Positions 7,001 to 11,963 of a stretch of 11,963 nucleotides of DNA are shown in pieces. The position numbers and the translations under genes are program-made. Numbering within the stretch: position 1 is the first letter of the stretch; every line of letters starts with the position of its first letter. The stretch comes from Kiritimatiellia bacterium. GTDB taxonomy: Bacteria; Verrucomicrobiota; Kiritimatiellia; RFP12; DVOR01. Under the pieces are notes generated by a model, which saw only the letters and a program-made list of their open reading frames with translations, was not told the origin of the DNA and ran no database searches. Where the stretch lies: contig JAFTHG010000239.1 in NCBI GenBank assembly GCA_017457555.1, positions 1 through 11,963 of the forward strand. The letters are read 5' to 3'.

Positions 7001-8042
7001 CGCTGCGATGCGCTTGGCGGGGATGTTGCTTGAGGAAAAACGTTACACGGAGGCTTTGGCTGACTATACACGTCTAACATCAGAGTTGAAAGAGGATACA
7101 CTGTTGCAACAAGTCTACTTGGAACGTGGTCGCATCTATTACCTTACGGAACAACTTCAAAACGCAACAGCAGATTTTAATCGTGTGAATCAGTGGGGGG
7201 GAGAAGCTTCGGAAGAGGCACGCTTCTTCCTTGTGTTGTGTCTTTATCGTCAAGGCGAAGATGAGCAGGCGCGTGAATTGGCAGATGCATACGTGAAAGT
7301 TTTCCCCGATTCTCCTCGTATTCCAGATGTGGTGTTGTGGATCGCGAAGAGTGACTTTAATCGAGGTGAATATACTGCAGCAAAAAAAGAGTTTCTGACT
7401 TTTGCCGAACGGTGGCCTAATGATGTCCGTGTTCCAAATACGCTTTACCTTTCGGCACGTGCGGCATTTCAGAATCAAGAGTATTCTACAACTGTGGAAT
7501 TGGTGGGGCGCCTGGCAAAGACCTTCCCTGAGGCTGAAGTGATGCCACAGGCACGTTTTCTCCAGGCAGAGGCTCTGGTAGAACAGGCGCGTCACGCAGA
7601 AGCCCGGGATTTGTTGGAGGCATTGATTCGCCGCTATCCCAATGCAGATTGGATTGCGGAAGCGTATGGTTTACGTGGCGATTGCCTTGCTTATACGGCG
7701 ATTGACGATCCGGAACGTTACAATTTAGCTTTGGCATCTTACCGGGAAGCGGTGTTGCGCTTGGAAGATGACTTAGATATTTCGTTGATGTACCTTTTCC
7801 GCATCGGACGTGTTTTGGAACGTCAAAATCTTCGTGATGATGCCGCAGAACAATATACGAAGCTCATTTACCGTGTATTAAATTGTCCGGAAATTTCGGC
7901 TGTGGGTAAACAATGGTTCCAGAAGGCGTTAGCTCAATTGCGTGCGATTGAAGTTTCCCGAGGTAATCTTTCCGCGTTTGAAACGTTGTTGCGTCGTGTG
8001 CGTCGCGCACAGATTCCCGGGGTGGAATTGCCGTGGTATTGA
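4071..8042 (+). CDS. lnt: Apolipoprotein N-acyltransferase (Lnt) fused to a large TPR domain
   Basis: A 1323-residue protein. Residues 1-520 form a complete Lnt: membrane segments to about residue 235, an extracytoplasmic nitrilase-fold domain (about 240-485), and a closing membrane helix (about 499-518). Lnt adds the third acyl chain to the N-terminal cysteine of lipoproteins at the inner membrane. The catalytic triad is visible: E289 in WPESA, K350 in YGKRHLVPFGEY (with the supporting E358) and C401 in LICFED; MSNDAWY and RSTNHG also match the family. Usual Lnt proteins have about 500-550 residues and stop there. Here the chain runs through a basic loop (519-525), a second hydrophobic stretch and AQA at 542-544, then about 780 residues rich in TPR helices. 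Residues 1045-1280 resemble the YbgF/BamD style, with ARELADAYVKVFPDSP and LIRRYPNADW. AAAGGA-type ribosome site AAAGGA at 4058-4063 lies 7 bases before the ATG, which overlaps the preceding stop as ATGA. The TPR partner is unknown. The reading frame is open throughout. Confidence 0.9.
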   Translation: MKMTLIQYGVAILSGGLLASLWEPFSQSGNVWFALVPLLFLLRRRVSLKRSFGLGFTCGFVAWSVQLSWMLSLTETGGPWPLVVPALLGLSAVLAAYIGLFAFLAAFLRQKLSQQPGPIRILEGFIIEPVLWAGIECLRSHLFSGFAWNPLALATTSILPVAQIAAVGGSVALSALVVAVNGAITTIIERFWKSVLRQAPTQWSAKILLSLESVLPFVLFLIVFVWGYTRLQTYQQVPEKRVATVIVERTEVPSIFEEPFDTADFVLRKGKEIADLLPFFKADLWIWPESAISNVQFPNINLQRRLVALSQQADVPLFLGGLYLTADKEWYNAAMLITKEGFDYEQVYGKRHLVPFGEYIPFDRTFPWLQQFVPGGVACVAGEKVKMVTTPSGLRVGPLICFEDTVASVARESVLAGAEILVNMSNDAWYATSAEPEQHAQQAILRTIETGVPMVRSTNHGVNTVIDAVGRVQVIEGFPTRVAVTATPFALTYLRYGEMVFGVPCVMCVLGLIFMLLLGRFIPKRVVAVSAILLVCCMPMMAQANEALLPTAEMSLDDGNVNLAERTARTLLAKIGLTPEDRAKAEEILIRSALKKGEWDAAMKHIEACPELPANRRLAFTLAALSGKGDFAQVLKVYEESQVSTDDSWGVTALRYALLAAQELGKKLLAAQRFEEVHKAKGASDMVKAENALAWDAYLPNEASRAALLEGAQKADRGGVFLSCALALPKAYASVNPKPAIECLESLLALEGLSTTVEARLALTAAQLVTKREDKVTYARRAVSVAREERIRQESLHTLGNLLCDSPSTFTEGISHLNQAVVLNPSTSQAPFIQFKIAEALHASGDQLEALKAYNRYLESYDVPELAIPVRQGKGRLLCALERYDEALALFLEAADIAQTTELRLGLLTEAADAAMSAGRYSRAIDLYRQLLRDGARSGIRLSLARTLEAAGEKEASRKEYLAVREDVSSSETEIFTAAMRLAGMLLEEKRYTEALADYTRLTSELKEDTLLQQVYLERGRIYYLTEQLQNATADFNRVNQWGGEASEEARFFLVLCLYRQGEDEQARELADAYVKVFPDSPRIPDVVLWIAKSDFNRGEYTAAKKEFLTFAERWPNDVRVPNTLYLSARAAFQNQEYSTTVELVGRLAKTFPEAEVMPQARFLQAEALVEQARHAEARDLLEALIRRYPNADWIAEAYGLRGDCLAYTAIDDPERYNLALASYREAVLRLEDDLDISLMYLFRIGRVLERQNLRDDAAEQYTKLIYRVLNCPEISAVGKQWFQKALAQLRAIEVSRGNLSAFETLLRRVRRAQIPGVELPWY
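5613..5702 (+). other. Signal-peptide-like hinge between Lnt and TPR domains, with a possible internal start
   Basis: Codons 515-544 of the fusion read as a textbook signal peptide. They begin MLLLGRFIPKR (basic n-region), continue with a hydrophobic core from V526 to about M541, and end in AQA before N545, a good signal peptidase I site. The first codon is an ATG at 5613, with AGGA at 5600-5603 nine bases upstream, so a separate secreted TPR protein could also be translated from here. Within the fusion, the same stretch would act as a ninth membrane helix carrying the TPR part to the outer side. LVCC inside the core is not a proper lipobox because valine precedes the cysteine. Use of this start or cleavage here is inference. 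Confidence 0.55.
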
Positions 8043-8088
8043 TTGGGTTAATCTTTTAGACTTGTCTCCTTTTTGAAAGGCGTTCATT

Positions 8089-9132
8089 ATGGGCTTGATT
8101 TGTAAGCATGTTGAGGCACTCCATGGGTATACTCCGGGCGAACAACCACGCTTTGAGGGTATGGTGAAGCTGAATACGAATGAGAATCCTTATCCTCCAT
8201 CACCTAAAGTAGGAGAGGCGCTGGCACAGGTTGACTGGCAAAAGTTGCGCTTATATCCAGATCCAGTGTGCCAAAACGTTCGCCAACAAATTGCACAGAA
8301 TTTGAAGTGTGATGTGGAGCAAATCTTTGTTGGAAATGGTTCTGACGAGATTTTGGCACTCTTTACGCGTGCATTTGTGGAAGTCGGTGGAACGATAGGT
8401 TACTTTGATCCGACGTATTCGCTCTACTCTGTCTTGGCTGCGATTCGTGATGCGAAGGTGAAGCCACTTCCGTTAAACGAAGACTTTACGTGTCCTGTGC
8501 CCTCGTCTGACTTTTCGGATGCATTTATTTGGACAAATCCCAATGCGCCCACTTCAATTATGGTCAATCCCGAAACGATTATTACGTTTGCTAAGTCCTT
8601 TTCGGGAACACTCTTAATTGATGAAGCGTATGCTGATTTTGCTCCTGCAAACTGCATTTCATGGGCGCAAAATCCCGAAAACCAGAATACCTTGGTCATG
8701 CGTACGCTCTCCAAGAGTTTCTCTCTTGCAGGGGTTCGTTTCGGATATTGTGTTGGCCCTAAACCGCTCATCGATGCACTTTATAAGATTAAAGATTCCT
8801 ATAACATGGACGCATTGGCACAGGTGATTGGTTTAGCCGCATTAGGTGATTTGCCTTATATGCAAGCCAATGCCCGCACAATTTGCGAAACGCGGGCTTT
8901 TTTGGCACAACAACTTCAATCGCGCGGCTGGCAAGTGTTGCCTTCTGCCACAAACTTCCTCTTTGCTCAACCGCCAGTAGAGGCGCAAGCGCTCTTCAAT
9001 GCTTTACGCGAAGAGCATATCTATGTCCGCTATTTCCCTGGTGAGAAAACGGGTAACTATTTGCGTATTACAATTGGCACGCCACAAGAAGTCGCGCGCT
9101 TATTAGAGGTGTTATCGCGCTATCATGCTTAA
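8089..9132 (+). CDS. hisC: Histidinol-phosphate aminotransferase
   Basis: A 347-residue fold-type I, PLP-dependent aminotransferase of normal HisC length. It converts imidazole-acetol phosphate plus glutamate to histidinol phosphate and 2-oxoglutarate in cytoplasmic histidine synthesis. Motifs appear in the expected order: LNTNENPYPPSP near the N-terminus, GNGSDEIL, FDPTYSLYS, NPNAPTS (150-156), IDEAYADF with D178 and Y181 for the cofactor ring, LSKSFSLAGVRFGY with the Schiff-base lysine K209, and the substrate-carboxylate arginine R326 in NYLRITIGT. The usual glycine after NAPT is serine here, a mild departure. GAAAGG at 8075-8080 lies eight bases before the ATG. It starts 46 bases after the TPR stop with no convincing terminator between, so it may be cotranscribed with the envelope genes. 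The his genes follow closely, which supports HisC over other class II aminotransferases. Confidence 0.95.
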   Translation: MGLICKHVEALHGYTPGEQPRFEGMVKLNTNENPYPPSPKVGEALAQVDWQKLRLYPDPVCQNVRQQIAQNLKCDVEQIFVGNGSDEILALFTRAFVEVGGTIGYFDPTYSLYSVLAAIRDAKVKPLPLNEDFTCPVPSSDFSDAFIWTNPNAPTSIMVNPETIITFAKSFSGTLLIDEAYADFAPANCISWAQNPENQNTLVMRTLSKSFSLAGVRFGYCVGPKPLIDALYKIKDSYNMDALAQVIGLAALGDLPYMQANARTICETRAFLAQQLQSRGWQVLPSATNFLFAQPPVEAQALFNALREEHIYVRYFPGEKTGNYLRITIGTPQEVARLLEVLSRYHA

Positions 9133-9134
9133 AT

Positions 9135-9141
9135 GGAGAAG
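9135..9141 (+). promoter_or_regulatory. Ribosome binding site that decides the hisB start
   Basis: GGAGAAG lies just before the ATG at 9145; the GGAG core ends six bases from it. A longer frame begins at an ATG at 9133, directly after the hisC stop, but this site would then lie inside the coding region and no other site precedes it. The family's usual N-terminus (MRTAEIKR-like) also matches the start at 9145. Confidence 0.8.
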
Positions 9142-9144
9142 AAT

Positions 9145-9729
9145 ATGCGTACTGCAGAAATTAAACGAACAACACGCGAAACGGATATTTCCTTAAAGTT
9201 GAATCTGGATGGCAGTGGTAAACATACGATTTCCACGGGAATTGGTTTCTTTGATCATATGCTGGAACTTTTTGCCCGGCATGCGCTGATTGATTTGGAA
9301 TTGACGTGTAAGGGGGATTTGAATGTTGATTACCATCACACGGTTGAAGATGTCGGCTTAGTGTTGGGAACAGCCTTGGATCAGGCTTTGGGTGAGCGTC
9401 GTGGTATTGTGCGCTACGGTTCGTTTATGTTGCCGATGGATGAAGCCCGTGCGGATGTCCTGATTGATTTGGGTGGACGCCCGTATCTGGTGTGGAAGAT
9501 TTCCCATCCGGAACAATATATTCGCGACTTCAATGTTCAGCTTTTGGAAGAATTTATGCGGGCTTTTTGTACGAATGCCCGCATGAACCTGCATGTAGTT
9601 CAACCTTATGGTGCAGAAGTACATCATGCCTATGAGGCGGTATTCAAGGGCTTGGCCCGGGCTTTACGCATCGCGATGGCCTTTGATCCGCGTGAAACAG
9701 GTATCCCTTCCAGCAAGGGGACGATTTAA
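9145..9729 (+). CDS. hisB: Imidazoleglycerol-phosphate dehydratase (monofunctional HisB)
   Basis: A 194-residue protein, the typical size for the stand-alone enzyme; it lacks the phosphatase half found in the bifunctional enterobacterial HisB. It dehydrates imidazole glycerol phosphate to imidazole-acetol phosphate, the substrate of HisC. Diagnostic metal-binding motifs are intact: FFDHML near the N-terminus, DYHHTVEDVG with H64, H65 and E68, and EVHHAYEA with H160, H161 and E164. The C-terminal PSSKGTI is also characteristic. The enzyme binds manganese and assembles as a 24-mer in known homologues. It starts 12 bases after the hisC stop and ends 29 bases before hisA, so the three genes form one transcription unit. 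In many bacteria hisH lies between hisB and hisA; it is absent here. Confidence 0.97.
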   Translation: MRTAEIKRTTRETDISLKLNLDGSGKHTISTGIGFFDHMLELFARHALIDLELTCKGDLNVDYHHTVEDVGLVLGTALDQALGERRGIVRYGSFMLPMDEARADVLIDLGGRPYLVWKISHPEQYIRDFNVQLLEEFMRAFCTNARMNLHVVQPYGAEVHHAYEAVFKGLARALRIAMAFDPRETGIPSSKGTI

Positions 9730-9758
9730 GGACCGATTACAGAAAGTGATTCTCACAG

Positions 9759-10490
9759 ATGGTTATTTTACCTGCCATAGACTTAATGGATCAGTGCTGC
9801 GTGCGCCTTCGCCAGGGACGTGCAGACCAGCGCACGGTTTACTCGGATAATCCAATCGCACAAGCACTGAAATTTAAAGCAGAAGGTGCGGAACACCTGC
9901 ATGTTGTTGATTTGGATGGTGCGTTCGCCGGTGAACCGAAGCACACGCAGTTGATCGCAGAGATTATCCGTCAAAGCGGTCTTGCGGTTGAAGTAGGGGG
10001 TGGCTTACGCACAGATGCTGCCGTGGATGCGGTGATGGAAGCCGGTGTCGCACGTGCCATTATCGGTACACGCGCTCTGGAGGATACAGAGGCGTTGGCT
10101 CGCTGGGTTGTGAAGTATGGTTGCCGAATTGCAGTTGGTATTGATGCTCGTAACGGTTTTGTGCAAACGAAAGGTTGGGTGGAAACTTCTACTGTGAAAG
10201 CGACTGCGTTGGCGCAACGTGTTGCAGCATTAGGAGTGAAGACCATTATCTATACCGATACGGCGACAGATGGTATGCTCGGTGGCACCAATCTTCAGGC
10301 GATGAAAGAAATGGCGGAGGCTGTTCCGGAAGTAAAAATCATCGCTTCAGGCGGAGTGTCGTTGCCACAGCATGTGGCGGATTTGAAGGCTCTGGGATGC
10401 TCTAATCTTTGGGGTGCCATTGTCGGTAAGGCTTTGTACGAGGGCACAACGACACTTTCTGCGATGGTGGCCGCTGCCACAACGCATTGA
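9759..10490 (+). CDS. hisA: ProFAR isomerase (phosphoribosylformimino-AICAR-P isomerase)
   Basis: A 243-residue TIM-barrel protein of normal HisA length. It performs the Amadori rearrangement of ProFAR to PRFAR in histidine synthesis. The general acid/base residues are present: D8 in LPAIDLMD on strand 1 and the aspartate pair in TDTATDG (second D at 171). D129 in VGIDARNG, VDLDGAF, VEVGGGLR and ASGGVS complete the two half-barrel phosphate sites. HisF would be the main alternative, but the PAIDLMD opening and VYSDNP favour HisA. The residue after D11, normally glycine, is glutamine (Q12). The ribosome site is weak: only AGAAAG at 9741-9746, about 12 bases from the ATG, so translation may depend on hisB upstream. 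It is the last gene of the unit and is followed by a strong hairpin. Confidence 0.96.
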   Translation: MVILPAIDLMDQCCVRLRQGRADQRTVYSDNPIAQALKFKAEGAEHLHVVDLDGAFAGEPKHTQLIAEIIRQSGLAVEVGGGLRTDAAVDAVMEAGVARAIIGTRALEDTEALARWVVKYGCRIAVGIDARNGFVQTKGWVETSTVKATALAQRVAALGVKTIIYTDTATDGMLGGTNLQAMKEMAEAVPEVKIIASGGVSLPQHVADLKALGCSNLWGAIVGKALYEGTTTLSAMVAAATTH

Positions 10491-10510
10491 AGCGTCAGAT
10501 TCTGATACTA

Positions 10511-10545
10511 AAAAAGAAGCGGCTCGTGGTGAGTCGCTTCTTTTT
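10511..10545. terminator. Bidirectional rho-independent terminator between hisA and the GH2 gene
   Basis: A 15-bp stem (10511-10525 with 10531-10545) has one G-T wobble and a five-base loop. Its arms are AAAAAGAAGCGGCTC and GAGTCGCTTCTTTTT. The right arm ends in T residues for + strand transcripts and the left arm is preceded by a further A run, giving a T-run for minus-strand transcripts. It lies 20 bases after the hisA stop and 24 bases past the stop of the convergent gene, so it can end both. Confidence 0.93.
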
Positions 10546-10569
10546 ATATCGGTTAAGTGGAATATCTTC

Positions 10570-11963
10570 TTACTGGATGTCCAGTGAAATTTCACCCAAA
10601 GTCGCCCACGGTTGTCCTGCTATCGCAGGCGCAACGGCGGTGAAGCGCAGATAGTGGGCCGTTGTTAAGGGGATTTCAATCTTCTTCAGACTGCGGTTGC
10701 CCGGTGTCCACCCCGTGTTACCATCAAATACCGTGGTCCATGTTTGCTGATCAGTACTCAATTCAATCTTACACGCACCAATCAAACCATTCGGAGAGTC
10801 CATACGCGGCAATAATTTGACGGCGGAAACGTTAAGGTCTTCTCCTAAATCCAACACAAAGTTGTGCGGATAATTGGGATTGACGTTGCGCCAGTCGGTA
10901 TGCCAATACGTCGCAGGCTTGTTATCAAAGGCTTGTGTTAACATGCCTTCGCCAGGTTCTTCGGAGGAAACCGATAACACCTTCCATGCGGCACGGACAA
11001 TCTCCTTGTTGAAGATACGATAGATTTCGGGTGTTTCGATCTGGTCTCCCTCTGGCAATACGCGAACAGAAACCTTTCCGCTCTCCAGGAAGAAGGGCTT
11101 TGTGTAACGTTCTGGCGCACCATCGTTGATGGCCACCATCACCTCAGCACCTTCATGGTAGGGGGCGACCGTTACCATATTTTTGGAATCGCGTGTGATT
11201 AGTGCTAAACCGGAACTTTCGCGGAAGGGACGCGTTCTGAACGGACGCGACCCGAAGCGCATCGCAAAGCCGAAGGTGAACGGCTTATTGTACACCAGAT
11301 ATTCAGCCCAAGGGCGTGGACCACAGGAACCGTTCCCAATGCCTGTTTGTGCATAGTCAATGTGTAACCAAATCTTGTCTGGAGTGGGCAGAGCTGCAGG
11401 AATGCTTGCCTTATGCAGGGTCACTGCATCCCACTGATTGATGGAGAAGGGGAAGACATCTCCAGTTACAGAAGGGAAGAAACAGAGTGAATCATCGCCG
11501 TCATCCAAAAGAATCCAGCGAGCATTTTCGCGATTACCATGCTCTTGTGTTTCACCGTAAGGGACAAAGAAGTCTTCCGGTTTTGCATTGAAGATGCCAT
11601 TCCAACAAGCCTTTTTGCGGTCGGGATAGTTTTCCCATGGGCCCATTGCATTGTAGCGGATGTGATTTAGGGTCTTATTCACAGCCATTTCAAAGCCGAG
11701 TCGTGGCACCACTTCTTCCGGCGATTGCGGATAAAATGCACCTTCGCAAGAGATTGTGTTCATAAAAATCGTCCATACGAGGGTGTATTCATAAGGGATA
11801 TTACCCCCCTCGGTGGCCATGCGCGCGATCACCTGAACCGTCTCGGCATTACCTTCAAGTTTCCGCCATTCCATTGACAGACACTTGTTACGTTGGTTCA
11901 GCAGGGAGCGCCATGTTGCCCCATATTTAATCCAGCGGTCGTTGTTAATCGGGGCACGATAGA
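10570..11963 (-). CDS. GH2 beta-galactosidase-type glycoside hydrolase, C-terminal part, with F5/8 type C domain
   Basis: The C-terminal 464 residues of a large enzyme whose start and catalytic (alpha/beta)8 domain lie beyond the right edge. An ATG at 11874 is only an internal methionine; the frame stays open to the window end. The first part matches domain 5 of LacZ (beta-galactosidase small chain). It shows PWENYPDRK (about 11613-11642), then VPYGETQEHGNR, then a WLHIDYAQTGIG segment and GPRPWAEY, equivalents of ENYPDR, ENG.R and WLNID..MGIG in LacZ. Next comes a short beta-sandwich of the chitobiase/beta-hexosaminidase C-terminal kind (about 11045-11215). The last 140 residues (about 10573-10990) form an F5/8 type C (discoidin, CBM32-like) domain with AFDNKPATYWHTDW and FVLDLGE. 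Such domains often bind galactose-type glycans. The enzyme probably removes terminal beta-linked sugars from host or plant glycans; substrate and export cannot be judged without the N-terminus. Confidence 0.88.
   Translation of the reverse strand, partial: YRAPINNDRWIKYGATWRSLLNQRNKCLSMEWRKLEGNAETVQVIARMATEGGNIPYEYTLVWTIFMNTISCEGAFYPQSPEEVVPRLGFEMAVNKTLNHIRYNAMGPWENYPDRKKACWNGIFNAKPEDFFVPYGETQEHGNRENARWILLDDGDDSLCFFPSVTGDVFPFSINQWDAVTLHKASIPAALPTPDKIWLHIDYAQTGIGNGSCGPRPWAEYLVYNKPFTFGFAMRFGSRPFRTRPFRESSGLALITRDSKNMVTVAPYHEGAEVMVAINDGAPERYTKPFFLESGKVSVRVLPEGDQIETPEIYRIFNKEIVRAAWKVLSVSSEEPGEGMLTQAFDNKPATYWHTDWRNVNPNYPHNFVLDLGEDLNVSAVKLLPRMDSPNGLIGACKIELSTDQQTWTTVFDGNTGWTPGNRSLKKIEIPLTTAHYLRFTAVAPAIAGQPWATLGEISLDIQ

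Noticed and set aside
7080..7595. Minus-strand open frame of 171 codons inside the TPR region
   Set aside because: It is antisense to TPR repeats in a continuous coding frame, with no ribosome site or recognisable motif.
8043..8060. Possible terminator between the TPR stop and hisC
   Set aside because: GATT/AATC followed by TTTT forms only a four-base AT-rich stem, too weak for a terminator.
11872..11874. ATG at 11874 (minus strand) as the start of the GH2 gene
   Set aside because: The same frame continues upstream to the window edge with plausible residues (such as INNDRWIKYG), and the protein begins in the middle of LacZ-type sequence.

Overview
The window looks like a chromosomal segment from a diderm (Gram-negative-type) bacterium. 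The signs are a complete apolipoprotein N-acyltransferase (Lnt), a SurA/PpiC-like peptidyl-prolyl isomerase, and a TPR protein of the kind found in the periplasm. Base composition is intermediate and looks alike in all genes, with no insertion sequence, tRNA, rRNA, CRISPR array or prophage gene visible. The gene content would suit a member of the PVC group (Verrucomicrobiota, Kiritimatiellota, Lentisphaerota), but that is an impression from gene style and not proven here.

Layout: (1) Bases 2-394 hold the 3' end of a parvulin-type isomerase, closed by a strong rho-independent terminator at 410-441. (2) Bases 450-8042 hold a tight three-gene run on the + strand: two different multi-pass GT-C-type membrane glycosyltransferases (450-2567 and 2557-4074), then a 1323-residue protein (4071-8042). 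That protein joins a full Lnt to a large TPR domain through a stretch that reads as a cleavable signal peptide. The genes overlap by 11 and 4 bases, so translation is probably coupled. (3) Bases 8089-10490 hold histidine biosynthesis genes hisC-hisB-hisA, possibly read from the same transcript because only 46 bases separate hisC from the TPR stop codon. (4) A near-perfect 15-bp hairpin with T-runs on both strands (10511-10545) separates hisA from a convergent minus-strand gene. (5) Bases 10570-11963 hold the C-terminal part of a large GH2 beta-galactosidase-type enzyme that ends in a chitobiase-like beta-sandwich and an F5/8 type C (discoidin) domain.

How the parts may work together: the first operon concerns the cell envelope (folding, polyprenyl-linked sugar transfer, lipoprotein acylation, a periplasmic TPR scaffold), the second is ordinary amino-acid synthesis, and the convergent gene concerns glycan breakdown. 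The most unusual item is the Lnt-TPR fusion, with its internal signal-peptide-like hinge and a possible internal translation start. There is no gene-free stretch longer than 300 bases.
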